Positions 16,248 through 25,612 of a stretch of DNA of 35,985 bases are shown one piece after another. Source of the stretch: an uncultured Spirochaetales bacterium. Lineage in GTDB: Bacteria; Spirochaetota; Spirochaetia; Sphaerochaetales; Sphaerochaetaceae. The notes below the pieces were generated by a model that was not told where the DNA came from, did not search any database, and was given only the letters and a program-made list of their open reading frames with translations. Positions within the stretch are counted from its first letter, which is position 1. Each line of letters opens with the position of its first letter. The translations under genes were made by a program, and so were the position numbers. The stretch is taken from the NCBI GenBank assembly GCA_902797395.1, contig CADBSO010000042.1, forward strand, positions 1 to 35,985, in the 5' to 3' direction.

Positions 16248-17921
16248 TCAGACCGATGTCTCCACAGGATATTGCTGAGCGAGGTAATCCGAGAACACCT
16301 CCCAGACCTCTCTATATCCTCTCGTAATAGGATTCGGAACGGTGAATCTATTCCTATCCTTGAAATACCTATTGTAGTCATAAAGACCAGATAAGACGCT
16401 ATCAAGCGTCGCAACAGTGTATGCGACTTGATTCCTCTCTATCTTCTCACCATTCTGCAATGCTATGGAAACAACCCTATTCCCTTCTTCCATCGCAGGA
16501 TTATAATCGATTATCAAATTCGTCTGAGGATATCTTCCCATAGCCGCAGGCAAACCGCCATAAGCATATTCAATGGCATCATACAATTCCTGTCCTGTCA
16601 TTGAAACCCTTATGACATGATCAAGAGAAGGCACTGATCTGAATACGTCCTGTTTGGTTATCTCTCCAGACGGCAGGCTCTTTTTCACGATGATTGAAGG
16701 AAACACCGCGACCTGGGCCTCAGTAGCCCTTGCCAAAGAATCAGCTATAATGAATCCTATATCAGTCTGCATGGATCCAAGCTGCTGCCTATCAGCCAGA
16801 AACTCATAAGGCAGATAAGCAAACGGAGCGCCTTCGGAAAGATCGATCTTATCCTGAAGCGTATGGATATAATCGGATACGTTCTCATTCTCAGGCTTCC
16901 TGACGACATTGAGCTGCGTAAGCGCATTCGAACCATCAGGACGCCTGATCTCCTTGCCGCTGATAAGCGTATAAACCGGCTCGCCGACAGGGATTCCGGC
17001 CTCAACCTGGAACTGAATCAAACCGACGCTCTCCAATGAAGAGCCGGGGCACACCATCATGACTTCTTTTTCAATCTTATCCTTGATTTTCTTCGGAACA
17101 GCCGAACCGACATCCCCGTCATTGTTTATCACGAGATCGATTCCTTTAAGCTTCGAAATGACAGTCTCTATGTTTGTGAACCTGGGAATCAGCTCATCAC
17201 CCGACCTGAGATTGCTGAGAAGCACAACATAATCAACAACTCTGTTCAAAGAGTTTATATCCCTCTGGAACTCCTCATAGTTTATTTCCGGATCATATGC
17301 TCCGGAAAGGTTCTTTCTGACTTCAAAAGCAACATCCGGTGTTGTAAGACCGATCACACCGATCTTAAACCCGCTGAAATTGAATATCTTGAACTTATTT
17401 ATGCCATTGCCGATATTCTGCGAAACATAAAAAACTTCGCTTTCCTTTTCATTGGCGTATCTGGCCGCAGCATTGACGTTATCAGTCAAAGCGCCTCTTC
17501 CATACAGCAAATCATGTCTTCCGACATTCATCGCATTATACCCGATTCTTCTCGCCAAATCCACCATCGCTGCGCCGTTCTTCAAATCGGAAGTAGAATT
17601 TCCTGACGCAAACCTAGTTCCATAGAGGAAATTCCCGGTATCAACCACTATGGTGTTCTCGTTGAATTTCCTGACCGCCTGAACAAGACCTGCAAGAGTG
17701 GAGAGACCGATCACATCATCATTCAGCTCCTCGCGATTCACTTCTCCGCAAACATCTCCCGTAGCCAATATGAAAACATCAAAGTTCCTAGCATCCATCG
17801 GCGTGGCTATATCACCCGAAACCGCATATTGGCGAACTTTCACATAGTTGCTGCTGGAGCATGAAACAATCAAGGCCAGAACCAATGCGGAAACAATCGA
17901 AACAAAAAAATTCCTTCTCAT
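16248..17921 (-). CDS. Pseudo-5'-nucleotidase lipoprotein, full-length two-domain paralogue
   Basis: 557 residues. The signal ends LIVSCSSS, indicating a lipoprotein. Residues ~45-340 carry the metallophosphatase-like domain and ~365-557 the 5'-nucleotidase C-terminal domain (IGFIIADSLARATEAQVAV, LPSGEITKQDVF, RVSMTGQELYDAIEYA). Residues for catalysis are missing: ATGD for the DxH motif, DTGN for GD, GRHD for GNHE, NNDGD for GHTH, and SIIVKK where the C-terminal domain normally has GGIR. It therefore looks like a binding or scaffold protein derived from a nucleotidase. The ATG has GGAGAA 7 nt upstream. It is 18 bp after the coiled-coil gene and followed by a strong terminator. Confidence 0.85.
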   Translation of the reverse strand: MRRNFFVSIVSALVLALIVSCSSSNYVKVRQYAVSGDIATPMDARNFDVFILATGDVCGEVNREELNDDVIGLSTLAGLVQAVRKFNENTIVVDTGNFLYGTRFASGNSTSDLKNGAAMVDLARRIGYNAMNVGRHDLLYGRGALTDNVNAAARYANEKESEVFYVSQNIGNGINKFKIFNFSGFKIGVIGLTTPDVAFEVRKNLSGAYDPEINYEEFQRDINSLNRVVDYVVLLSNLRSGDELIPRFTNIETVISKLKGIDLVINNDGDVGSAVPKKIKDKIEKEVMMVCPGSSLESVGLIQFQVEAGIPVGEPVYTLISGKEIRRPDGSNALTQLNVVRKPENENVSDYIHTLQDKIDLSEGAPFAYLPYEFLADRQQLGSMQTDIGFIIADSLARATEAQVAVFPSIIVKKSLPSGEITKQDVFRSVPSLDHVIRVSMTGQELYDAIEYAYGGLPAAMGRYPQTNLIIDYNPAMEEGNRVVSIALQNGEKIERNQVAYTVATLDSVLSGLYDYNRYFKDRNRFTVPNPITRGYREVWEVFSDYLAQQYPVETSV

Positions 17922-17939
17922 CGCTATTCTCCAAACAAA

Positions 17940-18260
17940 TCAAAAATCGTCAAAGTCGGTAACCGGCGCGGAAAATTCGGAAAGCTCATCAAACTCCGAT
18001 GCGGCCTCCGCCCCAAACACATCCTCCACTGCGGATTCAGCGGCTTGAGCAATCTTCTCCTGCTCCTTCTCCTCATCAACATGGAATGTCTCCGAGTAAC
18101 GCTCCAAACTTTCGTTCGACGATTTCAAAACCTTGTTTTGCGCAAGCAAGGCATCCCTCTCGCGCTGAAGTCTCAGAGCTAATTCGGAAACCAATTTCAG
18201 CCGTTGAGCCAGAATCTCCGCATCACGCAGCAATGTAACCTGCTCATTCCTTATTATCAC
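17940..18260 (-). CDS. Small coiled-coil protein with acidic tail
   Basis: 106 residues from a GTG at 18260 with a near-perfect AGGAGG 5 nt upstream. Residues ~8-60 (LRDAEILAQRLKLVSELALRL onward) have a heptad pattern of a coiled coil. Residues ~62-106 are acidic with many D, E and A, ending FDDF. There is no signal peptide. I do not recognise a family. It precedes the pseudo-nucleotidase lipoprotein by 18 bp and follows rplT by 145 bp with no obvious promoter, so it may be read through from the ribosomal operon. Confidence 0.72.
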   Translation of the reverse strand: MIIRNEQVTLLRDAEILAQRLKLVSELALRLQRERDALLAQNKVLKSSNESLERYSETFHVDEEKEQEKIAQAAESAVEDVFGAEAASEFDELSEFSAPVTDFDDF

Positions 18261-18405
18261 CGCGTCCTCCTATTCGAGTCAACACAAAACGCATTCGAAG
18301 CATCAAGCCACAACCGACAGTCCCTTTACCGCTAAAAACCAAAGCGCGCAAGGAATCCGCAACCATTGCCCAACCAAAATGCCCCGAATGCGCTACGCAA
18401 AAAAA

Positions 18406-18759
18406 TCAAGCCACCGCTTCCTTGGCCTTCTTCGCCAAAGACGCGAAACTCTCCTTGTCCTCGATAGCCATATTGGAAAGAACCTTCCTGTTCAAATCGA
18501 TATTCAATGTTTTGAGGGCGTGCATGAATTGCGAATAATTCATGTCATACTCGCGAACAGCAGCGCTTATACGGGCGATCCAAAGCTTCCTGAAATCCCT
18601 CTTTCTTGCTTTCCTGTCCCTATACGCATACACACCGGCCTTCATAACCGCATTTCTAGCGATGCGGTTGTTAGTGGAACGCCTGCCCCAATAGCCCTTA
18701 GCCTGTTTTAAGACCTTCTTTCTCCTATCCTTTCTTTTAGTACCATCAACAGCTCTCAT
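18406..18759 (-). CDS. rplT: Ribosomal protein bL20
   Basis: 117 residues, the usual size. The basic N-terminal half ([18 protein letters not shown], then [25 protein letters not shown]) and [22 protein letters not shown] are diagnostic of bL20, an early-assembly 23S-binding protein. GGTGAG lies about 7 nt before the ATG. It is the last gene of the conserved infC-rpmI-rplT operon. In other bacteria bL20 represses this operon through an mRNA structure, but I cannot confirm such a structure here. Confidence 0.98.
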   Translation of the reverse strand: MRAVDGTKRKDRRKKVLKQAKGYWGRRSTNNRIARNAVMKAGVYAYRDRKARKRDFRKLWIARISAAVREYDMNYSQFMHALKTLNIDLNRKVLSNMAIEDKESFASLAKKAKEAVA

Positions 18760-18777
18760 ATTCTCACCTCTCCATAA

Positions 18778-18978
18778 CTAAAACGCATACGGCATCATCG
18801 TCTTCGCATTCTCAACGAACTTGCCTTCCATCACACCCTTCTTCCGAAGATTCCTCTTGCGCTTGGTAGACTTCTTTGTCAGAATATGTCTCAGACCCTG
18901 CTTTTTGAAACTAACCTTACCGTTAGCGGAAACATTATATCTTTTGCTTGCCGCCTTTCTTGTTTTCATCTTAGGCAT
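18778..18978 (-). CDS. rpmI: Ribosomal protein bL35
   Basis: 66 residues, very basic: PKMKTRKAASKRYNVSANGK, then LRHILTKKSTKRKRNLRKKG, the bL35 signature. It sits between infC (64 bp upstream) and rplT (18 bp downstream), the standard order. An AAGGAGGA ribosome site precedes the ATG. Confidence 0.98.
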   Translation of the reverse strand: MPKMKTRKAASKRYNVSANGKVSFKKQGLRHILTKKSTKRKRNLRKKGVMEGKFVENAKTMMPYAF

Positions 18979-19042
18979 TTTTGCACCATCCTCCTTGCCC
19001 CTTTAAGGCACAAGACACCTTATCGGAAACTATTCCAGCCTG

Positions 19043-19666
19043 TTATGCGCTCTGTGTGCTCTGATCGCCATTGGAATCATAGCCATTGCCGCCTGCAGAC
19101 GATTGAGGACTCTGCGAACCGGAAGATGATTGCTTCGACTGCTTCGCCTTAGTTGGCGCCAGCAACATGCTCATCATCCTCCCCTCCATCGTAGCCGGCT
19201 GTTCGATCTGATATGCGACATCGCCAGCCGAAAGCATGCCCAAAACCTTTTCAAGCACACCCTGGCCTATGTCAAGATGCTGCATCTCCCTTCCGCGAAA
19301 ACGCACGGAAACCCTGACCTTGTTGCCTTCGGACAGAAACTCTGTTATGAAACGAACCTTCGTCTTCATATCACCAACGTCAACCTTGACTTGCATGCGC
19401 ACTTCCTTGACTTTGACGATAGTCTGATTCTTCTTCGCCTCGCGCTGTTTTCTCTCCAATTCGTAGCGGTATTTGCCATAATCAAGAATCTTGCAAACCG
19501 GCGGGTTCGAATTCGGTGAGATCTCGACGAGATCAAGTCCGGCCTCATCCGCCATGTTCAACGCATCGAAGGTCGATATGTTACCGCACTTCTCCCCTTT
19601 CTCGTTTATCAGGAAAACCTGAGGGCAACGTATCTGACGATTTACCCTAATTTCTTTTGCTGCCAA
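19043..19666 (-). CDS. infC: Translation initiation factor IF-3 (UUG start)
   Basis: 207 residues. IF-3 binds the 30S subunit and checks the start codon. The N-domain has RVNRQIRCPQVFLINEKGEKCG, the linker DYGKYRYELERKQREAKK, and the C-domain KEVRMQVKVDVGDMKTKV, SVRFRGREMQHLDIGQGVL and PATMEGRMMSMLLAP. An extra ~35-residue Ser/Gln/Gly-rich tail follows. The only start compatible with the full N-domain is TTG at 19666, because an in-frame TGA lies 6 nt upstream. AGGGTG is 8 nt away. Non-AUG starts are the known basis of infC autoregulation in other bacteria. Confidence 0.96.
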   Translation of the reverse strand: MAAKEIRVNRQIRCPQVFLINEKGEKCGNISTFDALNMADEAGLDLVEISPNSNPPVCKILDYGKYRYELERKQREAKKNQTIVKVKEVRMQVKVDVGDMKTKVRFITEFLSEGNKVRVSVRFRGREMQHLDIGQGVLEKVLGMLSAGDVAYQIEQPATMEGRMMSMLLAPTKAKQSKQSSSGSQSPQSSAGGNGYDSNGDQSTQSA

Positions 19667-19712
19667 TCTTCAAACACCCTGTTCACATATATAGCTAGTA
19701 TCCGTAAATAAT

Positions 19713-19718
19713 ATTATA
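19713..19718 (-). promoter_or_regulatory. -10 box for infC-rpmI-rplT
   Basis: A perfect TATAAT on the minus strand inside the 74-bp gap after the LptD gene, 46 nt before the infC start. The -35 region is poor (ATGATT at 17 bp). Confidence 0.55.
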
Positions 19719-19740
19719 AAGGTGAAATAATTGCAAATCA

Positions 19741-22700
19741 TCATGGCTTAAGCGTCTTGTCAACCTTAAGTTCAGGTATGACTCCCCATTTGAGAAGGAT
19801 GCTGTACTCCGGCTTCCATTCGTATTCATTCACGTTCAATTCAAACTTTCCGGTAAACGAAAACGTAAGCAGAAAATCGCCCATATCATGTTCCAGCTTG
19901 ACAGTCAGCCTATCCAATTTGAAGTTGCTGCTTGCCATATCAGGCGAAAAGAAATTGATTCCACGGAAGATATCGGACACAAATGCTCCGAAATCAAATC
20001 TGCCGACCCGGTTGTTGCCAGTATATTTAAGGAAATTATTATTAGAACCGCCGAGGCTAACCGAAATGCTTATGAACTCGCGAATGTTGAATCCCAATGA
20101 AAAGGAATAGCTCAGCGAATTGAGGAACGCATCCCTGAAATCCACATTCGCTGTAGTAGTGAACCCAAGCGAAAGAACTATTCTGTTCTTCCAAAACGTT
20201 ATATTGAATTCCGGCACATTGATCTTGAACACCGTCTTTGACAGTTCCAAATTATCATACGGACCCATCACTGTAAACCCAGCGGAAAAATATTCCTTTA
20301 CGGAAACGTTGAACTGCATTCCGCTGAAATAATTTTCCTGACCTGAGGAAGTAAGCCCGTTGAAAGTGATGCTCTCAGACAGTTTCAGCCACGAGGAGAG
20401 CAATGAAATGGAGGCGTTATGCGAAAAATTGAACGGTCGCAATGATTCACCAGGATTTCCGCTTCTCTTCTCGTATTCATAATCCACCGAAAACGATGTG
20501 CTGAAACTGCCTTTGGAATAAGATACGCTTCCCGATGTCTTGGTGCTTTTCAAGGATGAATAATTCGGCCCGTTCAAACTATGGGAAACTCTCGCGCCGA
20601 ACCCCGACATGGAAAACGACAGGTTTGGCGTTATCGTGTACGACTCCATCGGAGGAAGCGAGGTGTCAACAGCCGCCGTCACAATTGACTTGAACGACAT
20701 TGAAAGCCCTACCCTATGCGATGATATCGACTCGCTGTCCCACCCGATCCTCTTTTCAGTGAACGACGGCTCGACAGCATTGTCATCATTGGCGAACTTC
20801 GAAGCATACAGCACGGAACTCATCGAATAGCTGACGTTTATATTCGGAATGGAAAGCGGAATGTTCAACGATGATGAGAGACTGGAACGCAGCGAGAATT
20901 CACGCGTAACCATATTGGCTGAGCTTTCGAGAAAGGAATACTGATAGCTTGGAGTCAGAACCTCAGAAAATGAGAATATATTGTTGCCTATTCCGCCCTC
21001 CAATGTTATGGTTCCGCTAGCAGAATTCGAAGTCTTGCGCTCACCGAGAATCATATCACGTTTGGAGGGCTTTGAAAACACGTTGGAGAAAGTATCGGAT
21101 AAGCTGTATTTCAAAGATATATGGGATCCCGTGAAAAACGAATTCAAGGACGAGGCGCTATTGGATATTTGAGCTGTAGCGGAGTATCTCTTAGACGCCA
21201 GCTCATCCAAAACTGCGGATGAATCCGCAGCGGATCCGTCATCCTTCTTCTCCCCCAAAGCGCCTTTGCGCGAAAACGCGTCCTCATGCGCGCTGAATTT
21301 CTCCGGATCATGAACGAATCCGGATCGGTCGGAAAACAATTCGGCGTCATCCTCAACCAAAGCATCCGCATTCTTTTCAGAAGCATCGTATTCGGAAAGC
21401 GGCACCACTTTAGTCTCGATGCCGGTTACCTTGATAACATTCAGAAACTTGACCTTATCGCGCATCACAAGCAATTCCTGCTCGCGCTTGGCGGATTCGT
21501 CAAGCTCGTTGAAATTCTCATTTATGCTTCTTTTTACCGATACGGATGAGGTGTCGCTCTTTTTGAATGAGAATATGGTTCCTGATGCCTTAAGAGATAC
21601 GTGAGGAAGCGTGAACTCGCCGGAAGCGTAGGAATAATACTCGTTCGGACCGTTTTCCGCCCAATACCTGGAATAATCCAAATTCATATCAGCGGTAATG
21701 GAATCAAGAGCCGGAAGTCCAAACGATTTGGAATACGATGCGGATACCTGGTATCTCCTTTCCGTAGCGTTGGATGACACGCCGCTGGGAAATTCCGGAC
21801 TTTTCATGAATATGCTGTCTATGGAAAAAGCGGTAAGCCTGTTCTGGTAATCATACCCCACATCCGGATCGGAATAGAAAGGAGCCTTGGCCTTTATATT
21901 CACCCCCGCAATATTGCTGACACTCATATCCTCGATATCAAAATAATATCTGAAGCTCTTGTGCGACCTGCTGCCAATAGAACCCGTCTTAGGTTGCGGC
22001 ATGTATGCGATTCCAGCTTTGCCCGTAACATTCAGCTTGCCGAAAAAAGTATTTTTCGCCTCCATGCCCAAAAACAGGCCCTTCTCGGAATAGAAATCAA
22101 GAAATGAAACAAGATAATCGCTGCCCGGGTTCGCGCTTTTGCCTTCATTGTCATAGGAATACAATATCCCGTCCTTGACTAAGGTTCCACTGGCATCAGA
22201 CTTCAGAAGATTAGTAAGACTGTTTCCGCTTTCACCTGAGTTTCCTATTTTCGAGTACTTTCCGAAAACCTCGTAAGTAAGATTCACAAACGCGCCCTTT
22301 GACGAAGAGAATCCGATGGCAGGATTCAAAACCAAAGGAGTACCCGGCAGTATGAATATTATCGGAAGCCTCGGAACAAGCGGCACCCTTCCGATCTTAA
22401 AGAAAAGCCCGGAAAGAAGCACATCCCCGTTGTTCCTCATGATTATCTTGCTGGCGCTTATCGCCCAATTGGCCTTGTCAGGCGAAGACGAAGGAAGAAG
22501 CGATCCGGAATCAAAATATATCTCACTTGTCATGCTATCCAGAACAAGCTGCTTTCCGCTCATGTAATACGACGAATGAATGCTCTGGTTGCTTTTTTCC
22601 GTTTTGCCTATTGCGTCGGAAAGCCTGACTTTGTTATCATTCAAGTTTATGGACAGACTTTCAGCCGCAAGATCCTGAAGACTCTTGGAATCAGAGGATT

Positions 22701-24297
22701 GGGATGAAATGGAGATATGGCCCGAAGCGATTATCTCATTCTCGCTGACATCATACAAAACGTGATCAGCCTTAAGCGTCCTCGTCTGCCCTGACAGCAC
22801 AAAGCTTATCTGGACATTTCCGCCTATCCTTATCATATCCTTCCCGGATATCGTATAAAGCTCTACCTGATCGGCATTTTCCACTTTGAAATCGTATGAG
22901 CTCGAGACGGAGGAATCCGCAGGTTCGGACGCTTTCGCCCCACTCGACCCCGCAACGGAATCAGACTCCTTGGAAGCGGCAGCGGAACTCGATTCGGAGT
23001 CCGCTCCGGAAGAGATGCCATCCGCACTGCCGGAATCGCTCCCCTCATCATATGTATCAGCCTCATCGGTCTCGTCCGAACTGATGACATCCCGTATCAA
23101 ATCGGCCAAATCCTCAGACTCCTCAAACGAGATATCCTCCTGATTCAAATGCTTTTCAAAGTCCCCCATCCTCTTCACAACCTGATCCGAAACCATAAGG
23201 CTACCGATATCCTCTTGCGTAAAACCCATGTCAAGCATCGCTTCCCCCAAAGCCCGCATAACTTCATCAGGTTTCCTCATAAAAATCGAATCATTGGGAA
23301 TCTTGTCAGGCATCGAGTCTTCGGCAAGCATTTTCGCGCCGCTCTCCGTCAATTCAGGGCCACGATTATCTGAAACATCACCATCCGCATCAGACTTATC
23401 ATCAGAATTCGATCCTTCCGCGGCTTTGATTCTGGAAACATCTTCAGACGAAAGCCCCAAGGATGCCAGTATGGAACTCGCCGAGGAATCAGAAAGCGAG
23501 TACTTGCGCGCTATAAAGCCAAGCTCTTCGGAAGACGAGTTCTGAATCGACAATATCAAAAGCTTGCGTGATGCGAAATTGAAATCGTCCTCAACCACTT
23601 CCGCAGTCTCAATCACAGGGGCCGACAAATCAAAAACAAACGCTTTTTCGATGACGGGAACACCCAATTCATAAACTCTGGATTCAGTAAACTCCGGGGC
23701 CGCTATCCTAATAATCGGTTCGGCCGATGCAGCCTGATCATCCGATTCCCGTACAGGAGATGCCTCATAATCGGAATGGAGAGCAACTGAAGTGGTGATT
23801 CCAACTCCGGATGCCGAATCTATCTCAATCTTATCTTCGGCTTCGGATTCGCGACTGGCGGCCCCCACGCCGCTGCGAGGAGGGGAAGCTTCCCGCTCGG
23901 ACTCGGACTTTGGTTCGAGCTCGGATTTTGACTCGGATCCAACATTCGCCGCAACTTCAGGATCCGACGGATTCATCGGCGGCGCTTCGGATTCGAAGGT
24001 CTCTGCGGGCTGTGCCGGCAATTCGGACTTCAAAGCCGATTCTCCTTCAAGCGCAGCATCAGCGACCTGACTGTCAGCTGGTTCCTCGTCCGCACCAATA
24101 ACGGAGTGCGGCTTTTCCTCATCGGAAGCCCCACCACCGTCAGTAGCCGCAGAAATCCCAGATGGCACAACATCTTCTGCCGATTCCACAGGATGCGAGG
24201 GCTTGTTTTCTTGCGTGGAACATGAGACCGCCCATAAAAGGGCAAAAGCCAGCGTTAAAAAAACTATCAGAAGCAAACGTGCACTATTCGAACGCAT
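19741..24297 (-). CDS. LptD/OstA-like outer-membrane beta-barrel protein with long acidic N-terminus
   Basis: 1518 residues. The signal ends WAVSCS (Cys26), suggesting lipidation. Residues ~27-465 are low-complexity, rich in Ser, Glu, Asp and Ala. Residues ~470-560 (YDFKVENADQVELYTISGKD, IRIGGNVQISF, LKADHVLYDVSENEIIASGH) form an OstA/LptA-like repeat domain. From ~630 the segment FFKIGRVPLVPRLPIIFILP and the long alternation of aromatic and polar residues match an LptD-type barrel. LptD inserts lipopolysaccharide in other bacteria. Whether this organism makes LPS cannot be told here. Its start overlaps the PEGA-like gene by 14 bp, and it ends the rplU-prfB gene run. Confidence 0.85.
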   Translation of the reverse strand: MRSNSARLLLIVFLTLAFALLWAVSCSTQENKPSHPVESAEDVVPSGISAATDGGGASDEEKPHSVIGADEEPADSQVADAALEGESALKSELPAQPAETFESEAPPMNPSDPEVAANVGSESKSELEPKSESEREASPPRSGVGAASRESEAEDKIEIDSASGVGITTSVALHSDYEASPVRESDDQAASAEPIIRIAAPEFTESRVYELGVPVIEKAFVFDLSAPVIETAEVVEDDFNFASRKLLILSIQNSSSEELGFIARKYSLSDSSASSILASLGLSSEDVSRIKAAEGSNSDDKSDADGDVSDNRGPELTESGAKMLAEDSMPDKIPNDSIFMRKPDEVMRALGEAMLDMGFTQEDIGSLMVSDQVVKRMGDFEKHLNQEDISFEESEDLADLIRDVISSDETDEADTYDEGSDSGSADGISSGADSESSSAAASKESDSVAGSSGAKASEPADSSVSSSYDFKVENADQVELYTISGKDMIRIGGNVQISFVLSGQTRTLKADHVLYDVSENEIIASGHISISSQSSDSKSLQDLAAESLSINLNDNKVRLSDAIGKTEKSNQSIHSSYYMSGKQLVLDSMTSEIYFDSGSLLPSSSPDKANWAISASKIIMRNNGDVLLSGLFFKIGRVPLVPRLPIIFILPGTPLVLNPAIGFSSSKGAFVNLTYEVFGKYSKIGNSGESGNSLTNLLKSDASGTLVKDGILYSYDNEGKSANPGSDYLVSFLDFYSEKGLFLGMEAKNTFFGKLNVTGKAGIAYMPQPKTGSIGSRSHKSFRYYFDIEDMSVSNIAGVNIKAKAPFYSDPDVGYDYQNRLTAFSIDSIFMKSPEFPSGVSSNATERRYQVSASYSKSFGLPALDSITADMNLDYSRYWAENGPNEYYSYASGEFTLPHVSLKASGTIFSFKKSDTSSVSVKRSINENFNELDESAKREQELLVMRDKVKFLNVIKVTGIETKVVPLSEYDASEKNADALVEDDAELFSDRSGFVHDPEKFSAHEDAFSRKGALGEKKDDGSAADSSAVLDELASKRYSATAQISNSASSLNSFFTGSHISLKYSLSDTFSNVFSKPSKRDMILGERKTSNSASGTITLEGGIGNNIFSFSEVLTPSYQYSFLESSANMVTREFSLRSSLSSSLNIPLSIPNINVSYSMSSVLYASKFANDDNAVEPSFTEKRIGWDSESISSHRVGLSMSFKSIVTAAVDTSLPPMESYTITPNLSFSMSGFGARVSHSLNGPNYSSLKSTKTSGSVSYSKGSFSTSFSVDYEYEKRSGNPGESLRPFNFSHNASISLLSSWLKLSESITFNGLTSSGQENYFSGMQFNVSVKEYFSAGFTVMGPYDNLELSKTVFKINVPEFNITFWKNRIVLSLGFTTTANVDFRDAFLNSLSYSFSLGFNIREFISISVSLGGSNNNFLKYTGNNRVGRFDFGAFVSDIFRGINFFSPDMASSNFKLDRLTVKLEHDMGDFLLTFSFTGKFELNVNEYEWKPEYSILLKWGVIPELKVDKTLKP

Positions 24298-25600
24298 ACA
24301 CCATACTGTAGAAATAATCGAACAAATTGATTACCACCAGAGAGATCGAAAAATACCCCAAATAACTCGCAGTCTTCTGACTTATCTGCCAAAACGCCGA
24401 GTCTGGATACGCCCTCAAGAAGCTCCTGGACAATATGTCAATGGCGAAAATCGAAATCGAAAGCAATACCGTGCTGTAGAAATCCTTAACCTCGGCCTTG
24501 CTGTAAGAAGGATCGAGAAGATAATTGGGTTTCAATGAGATATTCAGCTTGCTTATATTATCAAGCAATGAGATATATTTCGTAGAGCGATTAGGATATG
24601 AAAAGGAAATGCTCTGCGGGGTCTTGTAGTCGCTAATGAAATCGGGAAGATCAAATGACCCCTTATCGGTCGAAAAGGCCTTGTACATCGGACCGTCCGA
24701 ATTCAAAAAAACCCTACCGTTGATTTTCTCCTTCAAATCGAATGACAACTCGTTCACCGCATTTTTTCTAACATCGATCTCAACTTCCGCATCCTCGTAT
24801 CCGGGACTTGAAACCACAAATTTCCGACGCCCCTCTGCAAACATGCTATTATCTTCCACCCTCTCGCCATTAGAACGCACCTCGTATCCGAAATCACGCG
24901 CAGGAAAATCAACTATGCCCATGCCATCCGGAAGAAAATACGGAAACAAACCGACAAGACCGGTGAAGTTGTCCCGAGCGAACTCAATGAACTCAGACTG
25001 CCTTATCACCTTGTCATAGATCACCGAGAATTCCTTGGTCATGTTGCCATACAACAGCAATCTGGCGCGAATGAGATTGTTCTCAAGCGGAATCGAAGCG
25101 GGTATCAGAACATAATCGCAATCATTCTGACTGACTATATAGTCAATCAATATGCGGCTTTTCTGAAACAGCGCCTGAAGATCAAACTTGTCAAATGAGA
25201 TGACGCTTATCTGAACAGGCAAAACAAGGGCATCCCTATTCTTCGGTTTGCCGTTGTCACGAGCCGAATCGGCAGCCGCTGCCTCCAATTCGGACTTTCT
25301 CCTCATCAGCTTCTCGTACTCCGAATCATTTTCAGAAGAAAAGGCGCTTTTCAGGTTCTTCCCAATATCCAGCATCTCGCTCCTGCGCGCCTTATTCGAA
25401 TAATAATCAATTTCGGCAGGATCAGTAATCCTCTTCTCTTTGAAAAAACGATTGAAAGCCTCCGTGATTATAGCGGTCTCATCGGTGAGATTATTGATAG
25501 TGTTGCGCACCACCACCGCTTTTATCGCTTCTCCCGCGGAAAACAGATTCCCAACGCATGCAAGCGAAAGCAAAACGAAAAACAAAAGCCTTCTAGACAA
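24284..25600 (-). CDS. Exported membrane protein with PEGA-like domain
   Basis: 438 residues. The start is a TTG at 25600: the prfB stop TAG lies in frame 12 nt upstream and no nearer ATG exists. A signal peptide covers residues 1-22 (LLSLACVGNLFSAG). Residues ~225-295 (IVDFPARDFGYEVRSNGERV, KFVVSSPGYEDAEVEIDV) resemble a PEGA surface-associated domain. Two hydrophobic helices lie at ~375-398 and ~410-432. No enzyme motif is visible. The 14-bp overlap with the LptD-like gene suggests coupled expression and perhaps a shared role in envelope biogenesis, which is inference. Confidence 0.78.
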   Translation of the reverse strand: MSRRLLFFVLLSLACVGNLFSAGEAIKAVVVRNTINNLTDETAIITEAFNRFFKEKRITDPAEIDYYSNKARRSEMLDIGKNLKSAFSSENDSEYEKLMRRKSELEAAAADSARDNGKPKNRDALVLPVQISVISFDKFDLQALFQKSRILIDYIVSQNDCDYVLIPASIPLENNLIRARLLLYGNMTKEFSVIYDKVIRQSEFIEFARDNFTGLVGLFPYFLPDGMGIVDFPARDFGYEVRSNGERVEDNSMFAEGRRKFVVSSPGYEDAEVEIDVRKNAVNELSFDLKEKINGRVFLNSDGPMYKAFSTDKGSFDLPDFISDYKTPQSISFSYPNRSTKYISLLDNISKLNISLKPNYLLDPSYSKAEVKDFYSTVLLSISIFAIDILSRSFLRAYPDSAFWQISQKTASYLGYFSISLVVINLFDYFYSMVYAFE

Positions 25601-25612
25601 AACGACGCCCCG

